From Rhynchosporium graminicola (Eukaryota; Ascomycota; Leotiomycetes; Helotiales; Ploettnerulaceae), in NCBI GenBank assembly GCA_900074885.1, contig FJUW01000084.1:1-64000 (forward strand): a stretch of DNA of 64,000 bases, given 5' to 3'. This document shows positions 10,553 to 23,087 of the stretch, one piece after another. The notes under the pieces are model-generated. The model was not told the origin of the DNA and did no database searches. It was given only the letters and a program-made list of their open reading frames with translations. The translations under genes and the position numbers were made by a program. Position 1 is the first letter of the stretch. Each line of letters starts with the position of its first letter.

Positions 10553-12082
10553 TCAGAAGTGGTTTGGGGGAGGGAGACCAGGGGTAGGAGGCGGAGGGTG
10601 AGCGGGCATTGGTCCAGCGCTGAAAACGGTGACATTTCCAGAACCTCCAGCCTCCTTCTTCTGTCTCTCAGCGATCTTTCTCTGCTCATTCGCAATACGG
10701 AGCCGCTGAGCACGAGCCGCGATTGGGTCGAAGACTCGTGGTGAAGTTGAGTCCGCACGGATGGACTCCCCATTCAACTTTCGCTCCGCCGAGGTACGAC
10801 GAGCAAGACGGATCTCCTCGCTGCTATCATCTGGATCGGTCAACCTAGGAACAATACGAGCAGCTGTATGGGTAGGGTCAAGTCCGATGGCAGCAGTTGC
10901 AGAGTGGGTATCGTTGGTATCATCTTCTGCAATTGGATTGGAGGATTTCAGAAGAAGAGGAGCAATGCTGCCTTCAGCTTCGGCGTGTCTATGCTCGATC
11001 TCGATAGCGCTGAGCTCATCTTCGATTGCTTGTAGTGCGTCAAGTTGGGCTGAATCGACATCTGTGGAGCTGTGCGTGCGAGCGTCGTCGAATTGTCCAG
11101 TGGTGCTTGATCTGGTGTCAGGTCGATTGAGATCCTTCTTGACGATGCTGAGTGGCCCAGGGCTCAGAGGAAGGGCTCCCGACATCATCGCAGGTGTGCC
11201 ACTTCCAGGTCGAGCAGATCGGGGTAGTCTCATTGAGGCGCTAGGAGTGGTTCGCATACTCTCTAGCAAAGATCCCGAAATGCTGGCTGGACGAGCAGGT
11301 ATTTTCGGAGCCATGTTCGATGGGCTTTCGATGTTTGGTTGTGGAGCTGTCATGACGTCCATCTCGGTGACGTTGACCTGACGGAGAGGTGATGAGACTG
11401 CTGGTCGAGCGGGGTTCCACAAACTCCTTCGGTATGCAGCAGCGCTTCGCCGATCAGCTTCATCTTGAGCTCTATGGGCTGACATCCTGTGTACCCCAAA
11501 CCATGTAATGACGCCAGCGATTGGGGCGATAACTGCGCAGAGGATGATGAGGATCTTTGAGGGGTCGTTCGAGGGGCCGGTTGGTTGGGCGTTAGAAGTC
11601 GACGTCGGAGGTACCGATGCCCCAGGTTTTGTGGTAGTGGAGGTATTCGGGGTCGCAGGTGATTCTCCCGACGTGAAGGAAGGTGATGCGCCTTTGGTAG
11701 GTTGCAGAGAGCCGGAAACCCTGACAGTTTTCTCACGGGTAGATATGGTGATGAAAGTGCTGGAAAGGAATGAGAAGTCAGCTATACACTCAGACTCACT
11801 CCACGGTCATCCGTCCAGCTCAACTTACTTGACGAAGGTATCTGGGGGCCCAGGATCTTTCGTGATCGTTGTTAAAGTCACGATGCCAGAGGCATCCGAA
11901 GTAACGAAGACGACCACACTGGTTTCATATGATCTTGTCACACTCGCTACTGTCGTTACGGTCACGAGAATGACGTCTGCCGACTCTGCTAACTGAAGAG
12001 GCTGGGCGTTGGGCAACAGGTCTTGGGCGGTCGCGAGCCAAAGGGCAGCAAGAAGCACGAGAAGCACGTTGAAGAGCTTCAT
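10553..12082 (-). CDS. signal-anchored single-pass membrane protein with Ser/Thr-rich ectodomain
   Basis: Exons 12082-11829 and 11759-10553 (486 residues) flank a 69-nt intron with donor GTAAGT and acceptor TTCCAG. Residues 1-19 are a signal peptide ending ...LWLATA before QD. The ectodomain (20-150) is rich in Thr, Ser and Pro, as expected for O-mannosylation. A single hydrophobic segment, ILIILCAVIAPIAGVITWF, lies at about 152-171. The remaining 310 residues are cytoplasmic, low-complexity and rich in Ser, Pro and Arg, ending in a proline cluster (HPPPPTPGLPPP). This architecture resembles fungal wall-stress sensors (Wsc/Mid2 type), but there is no WSC cysteine domain, so the role is only suggested. 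The gene looks intact. Confidence 0.75.
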
Positions 12083-14369
12083 GCTGGCGATTTTACTGAG
12101 CGAGATGGGATTTGCTATGCTGATTGAATGAGGGTTGTTGGTGTGGGGAGAGTTGCGGGATTAGAGTGGAAAAGCTGCAGCTTGCGAGGCTGGCCTCATC
12201 AAATATACAGTGTCAACACGGACCCACTCTCCTCTAACTGCGCTCCCCCCTAGCTGCTTGCGGAGGACCTTAACAGGCAGATTTGGAGCTGATGCTGTAA
12301 GGTGTAGGTAGCGACTGGAGTAGGGGAATATACCTCTTCTATATCTTTTATTCCATATGCAGAGCTCGAGAATCAAAGGGCTGAAGGACCAGAGTACGGA
12401 TCTGGACAGAACTATGAGTCAAATCGTCTTCGGTAAATGGAGCACTGTCTAAGTTTATTTCAAAGTCGCTAGTTATTTCTAAAGTCACATAAGATTCACA
12501 GGACGTCATTAACGTGATAGTTCGATATCATATAACGTTCTGATGACTGTAGTATTGATCGTCTGAAACGGAATTGGCTAGGTATCACTTAAACCCGTAA
12601 GTCGGTTCCAAACTCACAAAAATTTCATAGGATAGTATTTAGAGGAGTAATATGATTGATTAAGTATTTCGATAACGTTACTAATGGTGCTCTGAGAAAG
12701 CGAGTATAACGAGTGGTCATGACCGCTTCGCAGGAGACGACTTTTACGATTAAAAGATACTAGCTCCGAAGGGACAATACCATTACAGAAAGTAGGAGGA
12801 AGTGTTGACTTCCCGGGAGTTGTTACTGATGGACATTTGGGTAAAGGTCTTCAAAGTCGACTTAAGCTCCTATCAAATACTTAAGAACGAGATCTGAATA
12901 TCTCCCAGCATATTCAGGACGATCAATTGGAAACAAGAAACTCACCCTGCCAAGACTCAGGGTTCTGGCATAAGATGGGCCTCGTTCATTTGCAGCCACG
13001 AAGCTGCGTTCTAGCTACAGCAGACGCGTCTGGATGGATACAAAAAATTATGGATTTGGTTTAGGGTGTCTATATACATGCGCATTGTTATTATCTAGCA
13101 CATGCTGGGGCGGGATTTACTTTGTCACCCTTTAAAGGGTAGGTCCTCTGATCTCAGGCCCAGCTTATTATGTTCGAGAATTTGGACTAACGTCACAGGA
13201 CTCAGGAGAGAATAGGGCCATAAGTGAATAGCAACCTAGTAAAAGATTTATCGCTCGTTTGCATTGCTTTAGACTAAAGATAGAGGATTCATATCTGATC
13301 TCAGAATAAAATTCAATGACGGGCAGGAAGTAAATTATCATATACGTAGAAAGTAATGACGCAATAAGAGCAACATTCTCTTGTGCTAGTAGAGATATGA
13401 GTTTATTACTAAAATGTGCGCACGCTGTATTTGATTACGTGTCGCATTGCGTAATCAATGAGAAATGTTATTATTACGAGGCTGTGCAGCCTGTGATTGA
13501 AAGACAGTATACAGGTCAAAGAACTTTAGGAGCGAATAAATTTTAATCATTTCACCTTCAAGTGCAAGAGAGAAAAAATCAAGATCGGTTTAATATCAGT
13601 TCGAGAACAACCCCTAGATAATTTCAAATGCTAAGGATCGCGTTCTAGGCGGTCCTTAGAGTCTTGTTTACAGATTCGAATAAGCGAGATTTACAAATTC
13701 GAATAAGCGAAACATTCGGTTAGCGTGCCAAGACTGTGAGTACTTGCACTTGTGATATGAACCCACTAATCAAAATGAGCAGGTTTTTATCATCTAGCTG
13801 CGCAAAAGAGATGGCCTCTCTTTCGAGGATCCTAGATATTTATATTATTATTGCAAGTCTTTTTTTCGCGTCTTCAACTTTTTTATAAGGAATAACAGGG
13901 TATAAGCAAGGTTTTTTTTTGGCATTTTCATCAGGACGACTTCAGAACCTGGTATTGTCAATCGAGTCAGAAGTCACAGCTACCATGCGCAGGATATAGA
14001 ATTGCTTAGATTCAAACTCTCAAGACAACTAACTGAGTGTGTCTTTTTGTGGCTACGATCTACTGAGTATTCGCTAGGATTATTTTGCTACCCTTGGGTG
14101 ATGAAGACAGACGGCAGGCAGGCCCATCTGGAGTTAGACAAGACCGATATCCAACAATATCCTGCTTCAAGGCCCAATTATATAGCTGGTAGAGACTCAG
14201 AATATAATGGGTTCCTCGATACTGATCTCTACCTCTCGACACATCCATGGGATTTTTTGCACGTATCTTTATATCCTAATGGCATTCGTTAGCTGAGGAG
14301 CCTAGGTAGGCACCCGTTTACTTATTAAGGCCCTAATTAAATACTAACTTAGTAAAACATTCTTGGACT
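12083..14369. other. gene-poor stretch
   Basis: The first 300 bases are the promoter side of the membrane-protein gene. From about 12.4 kb stops are frequent in all frames, AT content rises, and I see no domain motif. It is probably old, point-mutated repeat or intergenic DNA. A small plus-strand frame at 14002-14292 has no recognised motif. Confidence 0.4.
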
Positions 14370-15410
14370 GACTATGCTTATACTCTTTCTCCCCTTATCT
14401 TACCTCTACTTACCTCAGCTCACCCAGTACTGCCGACAAAGCAGTCCTGCTTATCTTTTCCGAATAACGACAGGTTTAAGGGTATACCTGTCGAATTACT
14501 CGTCGAAAACTAATCCTTACCTATATTAATAAGGTCTAAAGGCTTCAATAGGCTATCGAGCACGAGAATTGGACTGAAGATCAGTAATTTTCGATCTATT
14601 AGAGTAATAAGACTTAGGTATAACCTAGGAGGTATATGAAGGACTAGATTACTCGAAAGATAAGAGAAGAAGAGCTCTTTCACGACAATTACGTAGCTGA
14701 TCGATATCAAAAGAAGATCGGGTAGATATTTTAGGGGACGATTTCGAGGAGGTACGGCTATTATAAAGAGGTATTTTAGGAGAAAGACTAGGAGATGATA
14801 AATACCGGTTCGTACTCAGGTATTCTAATACTGAAGATTTAAGAGATACTCGAGGAGTTTCCAGACCTTGAATTTCAATAAGATAACGCTAAAGGTCACG
14901 CTACTACGTTTACTCGTGAGGTATTCGAAGCTATTAGAATTAAGCCTATCTACTAGCCTCTAAATAGTCCCGACTTGAATCCTATCGAGATAATTTAGGA
15001 TGAAATAAAGGATTAGATCGAAAGAAAATATCCAGAGGTATATAATTCGTATAAACGTCTACGAGGAGTAGTATAGGAAGCCTAGGAAGCAGTTATATAC
15101 GATAGAATTAAGGAATTAATTCGTGAAATACTACGAAGATATAAGGCAGTAATAGAAGCATAGGGAGGCTATATAAAGTACTAGGGAATTTATATAAAGT
15201 AGTATTACTAAGATCTATAAAGCATAAGGCTAGTAGGGGCCTAGCGCTCAGACTATAATTGTTGATTAATTCCCCTAAGTACGAAGTACTAGCAGTAATT
15301 ATCCACACACTCAATTGCTATTCGCTATTAGGCGGACCATATAGTTGCCACGCCTACCGGAGACAGTGTCCACTAAAAATAAGGATTAAGATAAGGGAGC
15401 AGATAAGCAT
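14370..15410 (+). mobile_element. RIP-damaged Tc1/mariner-type element
   Basis: One broken plus-strand frame reads as the DDE endonuclease domain of fungal Tc1-like transposases: ENWTEDQ near 14560, EEELFHDNYVADRYQKKIG near 14670, DNAKGHATTFTREVFEAI near 14885-14940 (second Asp), and NSPDLNPIE near 14965-14990 (third acidic residue), ending EAVIYDRIKELI near 15090-15120. Stops replace the Trp in the Trp-Pro-Pro-Asn and Ile-Trp-Asp-Glu motifs (TGG to TAG), and the first catalytic motif reads SNKT instead of SDET, all transitions. The DNA-binding N-terminal domain is missing. Imperfect inverted ends (TATGCTTAT...CCTTATCTTA near 14380-14415 and its complement near 15375-15405) are suggested, not proven. 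Confidence 0.75.
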
Positions 15411-16512
15411 AAATAGATAGTCCTACTTCAGTATACTTAAAGTATAAGATAATCTTCTTAAAGCTGACTCGTAGAGTGATCCAAAGCATAAAGTATGCAC
15501 GGACGCCGAATCTATGTTCAATATTGCATATACGAAGTAACGTCGGAGTCCAAAATTTACTGTACAGCTGTGAATTAAGTTTCGACCTAGTACTTCAGTT
15601 CCTTCAAATCATTTGAGGAAAGAAGTCTTAATTAGCCGCTGTTTAGGACCCTCTGTAGATGTGTGAGGTTCGCCACTCGTTTTCTCCTTAGGTCTGAATC
15701 TAACAGGGCTTATATCAAAAATCGATTCTAGCCAGATATGCCCTGCAAACCTACTGTGGATAGATTCAGATCCACGGAGAAAGCGAGTACTAAAGCCTAC
15801 AAAAGGCTATCCATTGCGCTGCGACTAAAAGTGCATTTTTCGGGCCAGATCAGCCGTTGATCCGATAGGCACATCAGAAACCGGCTGTTCTGTTTACATT
15901 GTAAACAACTACTACTAGGACCTATGTTTTTACTTGTTGAACACACAATTTCAATTCATCTAGAACAGGTTCATTTTTTGGATATTTCATGAGAATTGAC
16001 TGACTATTGACTCTCTCATCGGAGATCTAGCCTTGTCATTGGCCGATCTTAAGCGACGTGATTAGATCATCAGCAGTCAAAATGCCACAGACGTAGCTCT
16101 CCGGAAGGCATCGTGACAACCGGCACCTGGAATCTCCCCTGAAAAAAGTGCCGATCATTGTCCCAATCTCTGGTAGATAATCACACTGTCACATCCTAAC
16201 AAGTAGATTGTTACTACTCGTAGCCCAAGGATAGGAACCAAAATTCTCAACTCGCTTAATTTATTGTAGATAAAGCAACATCCGAATTTCGGGGTAAATA
16301 AGGATCATGCGGGTAAGGTTTTAACAATCACTACCTTGAGCTTCACAATGGAAAAATCGATAGCTAAGTGTTTCAGCACTCCAAATGACAGATTGGGGCG
16401 AATGCCCCACCTACTTGAAAAACAGATCGTGGGCGACTAAGTGTGTAAAGATGGGGATCGTAGCCCATCACTTGCTTTGCGGAAAGTGGTTCTTCACGTA
16501 AATCGATCAACC
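15411..16512. other. intergenic, nothing coding
   Basis: There are stops in all frames. A stretch at about 15755-15790 (GTGGATAGATTCAGATCCAC and following) resembles one at about 57637-57670, noted separately. The region just before 16513 would be the old promoter of the decayed DUF1996 gene. Confidence 0.4.
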
Positions 16513-17885
16513 ATGAAATTTCTTCTCCATAAGCATTGACTCTTTTTTTTCCTCGCTCTCGTAGCCTCATCCCAGGCTGGCCTCCGCTTTGGATTTCCAA
16601 CCATCGGCATTGAGAGGCTTGATCCTTTTATCGAGCCAGGAAATGTTCCTTCCGCCCACGTTCATCGGATTGTTGGTGGAAACAGCTTTCATTTCCAACG
16701 ATGTGCTCTGGTGAAAAGAATGACATTTCTGATACCGCTATTTGCACATCGTGCTTCTTTCCTGGGGACTTCTCCAACAACTGGACAGTAGTGCTACACT
16801 TAAGGGCCCAAAATGGCACCTGCAAATGTGTACCAATCTTTGCGAACGCTCAGCTTGAGGAGTCGATTGATGGCATGACCATCTACAACACTCGGAAGGA
16901 CTTCAACTTGAATGGGAGTAAGAAGATCATCAGTTCCCCACTAGTATGCTACCTACCACGAACAATGCTCTCAGAACTGACCGATATAGGGTTTGCGTAT
17001 GACGGTTGGTAAGCCCACCATCAACACCAAGGCCGTGCGAATGTTCTAGCATACACTTGCCTCCAGACTGTCCTGACTCGAGGCGTAGAAACAGTCGCTA
17101 TCCTACCAAAGCATGTCTGACTGGCACCATAGTGATTTACCACCTACCTTTGTAATAATTTTCAGAGATCCGACAAATACCTTCTGCTGGCGCTTTCAGA
17201 TGCTGGGAGGGTAAGATTGCTGACAGCCCCGACCATCAGGCTCACATGGTATGAAATGGAAATGCCTCAAAATGTCGTCTTTTTCGAGGTCCTAAGAATT
17301 CTTTCAAGACATTTCTAATCTCTCTCCCAAGACACTTCGTCAGACAACTTCGAAAAACAATGTGCTAATCAACAATCCGTATAGCTCAGCACGCCCTAGA
17401 ACGGGTTTTATAGAGGTCGGAGCCAGCTCAGCGTCCCATGCAGTTCGTATGCCACAGCTTGCATACGAAGCCATGTAGGGCACCACAAAGTTCAACGATA
17501 AGTCATTGTAGCCAACCGATGATTCCCAGCCATTCTTCGCAAGTTCTTTCCACTGCTATCAAGAGCCAAATAATATGATCATCATGCTGAAATAAGAAAA
17601 GTGGAGTATAGAGACGTCTCGGGATATTGAACTCATTGTGATTACGTCTTCGGCTGGAAAGGAATTCGCTGCAGAAAGCTTGGGAGTCAAAATGCATGTT
17701 TCAAGCTTGTGGCAATGGCAAGCCTCTTCTAAGCCAGAATGCTGCTGCGACCAATACGTGTAGGGTCAAGGCGAAAGTCACCGAAGCAATTTATGGATGT
17801 GTATTGTCCTTTGTCTTGGGAGGAAAATCCTTCCTAACACAAAATTTTGCAGGACTCATCGCTCTCCCGGGTAGAGTGATGTAAA
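16513..17885 (+). pseudogene. decayed DUF1996 secreted protein gene
   Basis: Family landmarks occur in the right order but in different frames. ATG 16513 begins a secretion-signal-like leader interrupted by TGA at 16537. After it come FFFLALVASSQAG, RFGFPTIGIERLDPFIEPG and HVHRIVGGNSF (16540-16700). Then, in another frame, CTSCFFPGDFSNNWTVVL and MTIYNTR (16740-16900). Further on are YTCLQTVLTRGVETV (about 17050), FRCWEGKIADSPDHQAHMV (about 17195-17250), DYVFGWKG (about 17640) and a Cys-containing C-terminus ending ALPG (about 17870). DUF1996 proteins are secreted fungal proteins, often with WSC domains, of unknown function. At least one nonsense codon and several frame changes make a normal product impossible; a few changes could be introns, but not the early stop. 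Confidence 0.78.
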
Positions 17886-19822
17886 TGGAGATCCCGGAGC
17901 CTGCGAGTACGCTTCCTGACGATGGTTTGAACTGTCTACTACCGAGGCGAGGTTCTTGGCGGGATTTTTTAAGCTTTCGATGTGTACTGTAAATGAATCA
18001 TACATTCATATGTTTGTCACGATCAATTGCAAATTATGGTTATCCTTCGAGGTTTGGTGTGAGGAGTTAGCTCAATTGTTCTCGAGGAATAACAATCAAA
18101 CCTGGGAGCTGGAATGGCATACAATGCGTGGGTTACCGTGATGGCGTAAACTGTACGCAAGACAAACAAGGAGCCTCAGGCTCCGGCAAAATATCTGCGA
18201 GCATTACATAAGTGTTTAAATCTGCAGTTAGGACGATTGGACTGTTCAATATCGTAGCTGACATGTGAGTTATGATCAGTGTGCCACCTTCAATCAGAAC
18301 CGTGGAGGGTACAAAAACTTACGAGATATCTGAAGGTAATGGATACTATAGACGGTTTTTGCGAGATGCGCTTCTACTCGATTTTCGCATGAGACCAAGG
18401 ATGTTCTCTGGTGTAGGTTCCTATAAGAAAGAAGTGGTCTCCCCGAGCTTTGTGGCAACGGAAGATCCGCGGGATGAGAATATGTCGGTTTCTCTCTCAT
18501 GTGATTGTGACACATCCGCCACTGAAATGCGACAACATCAATTCGCAAACTTACCGCAGTAGCAGCAATAGACTGGCTGCGTTTAGTTTCGAGAGGATGA
18601 CTTGAAAGCAAGATCCATTCCCAGACTGGAGGGTAAGCCAACCGGTAGAGCGACATGTAAACCATCATCAGCGCTTTCGTCCTGCCGTAAGATAATATGG
18701 AATGACTCCCCAAATCGAGCTGTCAGAATTAAGGGGGAGGGTAGGGAAGTAGCAGATTCGTCTGTTGCGCTGTCCATGTATCGTATTTGATGATCCAATC
18801 ATGCCTGTTCCCGACATTAGTCCACAACGCCGTGCGACACAACTTGCATGTGTGGTAATCTTGCTAGTACGTGCGACTTCGCAGGATTTGTGTCTGGTGG
18901 TCTGAATGCGACTCCACCATGAAATTATATGGATATTACCCACTATAAAGAGTTCCAAAGTGCACGATATGATCTCATTCGTGAAGATCTTATCGCCGCG
19001 GACCACACAAAACCCCTTTTTCTTCGCCATCTTTCTCCATTGTCAGACCTACTCGACTTTTTGGGTGTCGAATATAGATTGATGAAGTATTTCTCTCCTT
19101 AGTGGGCCGTAGTTCTGGGAACGTTGGCTTCAGGCATGGTCATGTGTGTCAATATCATGACAGCTATCCGGCCCTGTCGCATAAGCTTTGGGGCGTTCCA
19201 TGTGGTGTCGCCCCCCGCCTTCTTTGGCATACTAAAACCTATCGTGTCCTGTGAAAGCCTGTCAAACCCACCGAGTCGGCCAATTGTATGATTATCCCAA
19301 GCTTCTAGTCCGAACTCGGTTGCAATGAAGCGATTCTGCCAGACAATAGTGCCCTTGATATGTTTCGGGATTTCGATTCGCACGAACTTTCGCGAGTGTG
19401 CTTCGAGAACGAATCGGATTCTTTGTTCGGGTCCAAACAACATGACTGCTCAGATGAGATCTGCATCGTAACGTCACCGTAAAAGGCCATATCTACTTGT
19501 AGCTAGAGCTTCGATGTTGAGGGAAGTTCGTTAATTATGACGGTTGACTGAATCCTAAACCTGATCTGGAACCTGGGGAAGGATGGGGACATGTCCAGGA
19601 AGTGTCCTTGCCAACACACCTTCCGAAGAGGGACCCGCTGCAGCCATGCTACTTAGTATTCAAAAAGAAGGTTCTTCCCCTCGTCTAGGAATCTTGTCCT
19701 GCTTGGTATTGCTTGAACGTTGTTTGGCTTCAGCCTTTACTGCCAGGACTAAAGAGGAATACGAAACCTTGTGAACGAACCCACAGGTCATATTGTCGCT
19801 GAAATCAGACTTCGTAGTCAAA
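17886..19822. other. intergenic with possible gene relic on the minus strand; permease promoter at the end
   Basis: The minus strand from about 19490 to 18300 has several adjacent open frames in shifting phases (best: 19443-19099, 114 residues with RIRFVLEAHSRKFVRIEIP and WDNHTIGRLGGFDRLS), which look like a decayed protein-coding gene of a family I cannot name. The last few hundred bases before 19823 are the promoter and leader of the amino acid permease. Confidence 0.4.
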
Positions 19823-21813
19823 ATGTCCTCACCACAGAATATGATGGACGTCGAGAAAGGACATGTTCCAGGAAATCAAAGTTCCTGGAGTAGCGATCAC
19901 ACCCCTCGAGATACAGCAATGAGTACTGTGGCAGATGAGCGCAAAGCTCCATGGAAGACTCGATTCGTGGATAGTTTCAGGCGAGATCCAAACGCTGCAG
20001 TCACCAAGACTCCACTGGGCAATCACAAAGGCGAATATGATCATGAAGCTGCTGCACAAGCCACTGCCAACACGACATTATCCCGTCAGTTGAAGGGCCG
20101 CCACATGCAGATGATTGCGATTGGCGGAAGTATAGGTAAGTCTGCTGTTTTACAACCAGTCCACATAGACTGGCGATAAGTAGCCACGTTCTGACCAGCC
20201 GAAAGGAACCGGCCTGTTCGTAACGTCGGGCGCTGCACTTTCGACAGGAGGTCCAGCATCACTCATCATTGCTTTTGGAATCATTGGCATCATGATATTC
20301 TGTACGGTACAGGCACTTGGAGAAATGGCTGTTGTCTTCCCTGTCGCTGGATCTTTCTCCGCATACTCGACTCGCTTCCTTGATCCAGCCTGGGGATTTG
20401 CAATGGGATGGAAGTGAGTCTTCAATATTCGTTATTGGAGCACGAAGAAGTTCCCTAACATGTCTTAGCTACGCCGTACAGTGGCTCGTCGTCTTACCGT
20501 TGGAAATTGTAGCTGCATCCATTACACTTCAATACTGGCCAGGCGCTTCAGATACCAACGCAGCCGCATGGGTAACAATTTTCCTTGTTGTGATCGTCGC
20601 TATCAACTTTTTCGGCGTACGTGGATATGGAGAGGCAGAATTTGTCTTCGCCATTATCAAAATCACCGCTGTAATTGGCTTCATCATTCTTGGGATCATT
20701 CTAAATTGTGGTGGAGGTCCTAATGGAGGCTACCTTGGTGGTCGATTCTGGGACAGCAACTCTGTTCCAGCAGACTATGCGGGATATGTCAAGAATGGCC
20801 AACCTGCTGGAAGCATTGCGTCCGGAGCGTTCAACCATGGATTTAAGGGTCTCTGCTCCGTGTTCGTCACAGCCGCTTTCTCATTCGCTGGGACAGAACT
20901 GGTTGGGTTGGCAGCTGCAGAAGCAGAAAATCCACGGAAGGTTCTCCCGACAGCCATCAAGCAGGTCTTCTGGCGTATTTGTTTATTCTATATGGTTTCT
21001 CTCACTATCGTGAGCGTATTGGTACCTTATGGAGATGCAAGGTTGCTGGGTGCGGACGGAGGTGGAGCAAAAGCCTCCCCTTTTGTCATCGCCATCAATA
21101 ATGCAGGAATTTCCGGACTTCCGAGTGTCATGAACGTCGTCATCTTGATCGCTGTACTTTCAGTCGGAAATTCTTCGATTTATGGGTCCTCTCGAACTCT
21201 GTGTGCACTAGCAGAACAAGGCCAAGCTCCCAAGATATTTGCTTACATTGATCGCAAGGGTCGACCATTGGTAGCCATTTGTGCCGCTTCAGCACTTGGT
21301 CTCCTTTGCTATGTCGTAGCCGGTGGAGCAGAAACGGCAAACACAGCTTTGAATTGGCTCTACTCACTGTCTGGACTTTCATCCATTTTCACCTGGGGGT
21401 CAATCTGTCTAGCACACATCAGGTTCAGAGCTGCTTGGAAGAAACAAGGTCACACATTGGATGAGCTCGCCTTCACCTCACAAGCTGGTGTTATTGGATC
21501 CTGGATTGGATTCGTTCTGAACTGCCTCGTGCTCATCGCTCAGTTCTGGACAGCCATTTGGCCCGTGGGATACGCCAGCCTCAGTCCTACTGGTGTTGCC
21601 AAGAACTTCTTCCTTGCCTATTTGGCAGCACCTGTGGTCATCGTCTTTTATGTTCCGTACAAGATCTACTATAGGACTCCTTTCATGAGATCGGCCACTA
21701 TTGATTTGAAGACTGGAAGACGGGAACTGGATACCCCATTGTTGATCCAGCAGGAGAGGGAGGAGCTTGCTAGGCTGCCAAAGTGGAAGAGGATTTACAA
21801 GATCTTCTGCTAG
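19823..21813 (+). CDS. amino acid permease of the yeast AAT (APC superfamily) type
   Basis: Exons 19823-20135, 20206-20413 and 20469-21813 encode 621 residues. The first splice restores the family signature IGGSIGTGLFVTSG (residues about 100-113, TM1) and the second restores GWNYAVQWLVVLPLEI (TM3). The rest has the expected hydrophobic segments, the GTELVGLAAAEAENPRK motif between TM6 and TM7, and a cytoplasmic C-terminus ending LARLPKWKRIYKIFC, as in plasma-membrane permeases of the Gap1/Agp1/Dip5 group. It imports amino acids by proton symport; specificity cannot be read off. Intron 1 uses an AAG acceptor, because the nearby CAG would destroy the signature. The start at 19823 follows the good context GTCAAAATG. 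Confidence 0.9.
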
Positions 21814-22299
21814 ATTTTGACTGCTTCAGCTTCAATGACATGCTCTTTGTTTCTCAAACCAAGGTGTTCTACGCATGTATATAAAGCAAAGAAGTAAACA
21901 TGGCCTGAGAAATAGTATTCAAGACAGAATACGCATTTTCAAATCGTCAGAGAGGATGAATCTCGCCACAGCTGACAATCTGATATTGTGCTTAAATACA
22001 GCTGAGAACAAAGTTGTGACTCCTTGGTCCAGTCTCACTTGAAAAAAATAACATCGCTCTTAACCTCTGCGATAGTATCACGAGGACAATTGTGCTTCAC
22101 CGCTCGCCACACATACATTCATTGACTCTAAAATCTATATTATATTGAGCTATTTGTGGATCCCCCTTTTATCTTTTTCTGGTCACGTGAAACGCCCTGA
22201 TTGGCTGCATCTAAGCGTGACGCGCCTTGGCGGGTGCACGGCCGAAAAGGAGGAACATCAAAATCTGGCTCGATACGCCAGTATACTCGCACGCACTAT
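21814..22299. other. permease 3' flank
   Basis: There is no open frame of note. Base composition turns sharply AT-rich at about 22300, which marks the edge of the repeat block. Confidence 0.4.
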
Positions 22300-22658
22300 T
22301 AATTAGAGTAATATAATATATATTAAGCTAGGCTAACTCTAAGGGGGTTATAAAAATTACTATAAGAGTTTTAAAAGAGACTTAATAAGTATAATAGTAT
22401 TATAATAAGAAAGATATAAGTAGAATAATAAGTATAATAGTATTATAATAAGAAAGATATAAGTTATATTATAGATATATAAGTAAAGTATCTATATATA
22501 TATATATATATATATTGAAAGAGTTATAAAAGAGTAAAAGTAAAAGATATTCCTTAAGATTAGTTATTATATTAAATACTAAAGTATTTTAATTATTTAA
22601 GGGAAATTTATAAAGAAAGTAATGATTTACTAATATAAATAATAGAGATGTTTATAAA

Positions 22659-22790
22659 AGTAATAAGAGTAATAAGAGTAATAAGAGTAATAAGAGTAAT
22701 AAGAGTAATAAGAGTAATAAGAGTAATAAGAGTAATAAGAGTAATAAGAGTAGTAAGAGTAATAAGAGTAATAAGAGTAATAAAGAGTAG
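22659..22790. repeat. 9-bp minisatellite (AGTAATAAG)n
   Basis: About 14 head-to-tail copies of the nine-base unit with a few single-base variants (AGTAGTAAG, an inserted A near the end). It is a simple array, probably grown by replication slippage. Confidence 0.9.
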
Positions 22791-23006
22791 TAAAAATATT
22801 ATACTTAAGAATATTTTTTAATAATATTTAAAGATATAAGAATATTTCAATATATAACTTTTATTATAATCTAATATAATATTAATATACAAGAGTAAAG
22901 TTATTAATAGTTAGAGTAATATAATCTTAAGTATTATAAGTTATATATATTTCGAATATTCCTTGATATTAGCGCTATTATACTATTACGCTATTACTAT
23001 TATATT

Positions 23007-23086
23007 ATTATATTATTACGATTTTATACTAATATACTATTATGCTTTTAAGGTATTATACTATTATACTATTACGTTATTACTAT
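23007..23086. repeat. 80-bp segment repeated exactly at 27864-27943
   Basis: The 80 bases directly left of the N are identical by eye to 27864-27943, directly right of the last LTR element. See the findings for the assembly interpretation. Confidence 0.85.
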
Positions 23087-23087
23087 N
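23087..23087. other. unresolved base (N), likely contig join
   Basis: A single ambiguous base sits exactly at the junction between the 80-bp duplicated segment and a truncated LTR. It marks a place where the assembly is not continuous or not resolved. Confidence 0.9.

Noticed and set aside
10761..11381. 206-codon plus-strand frame
   Set aside because: It is antisense to the membrane-protein gene, with no motif and the composition expected of a reverse shadow.
22659..22790. CRISPR-like array
   Set aside because: The units are nine bases with no spacers; it is a minisatellite, and the genome is fungal.
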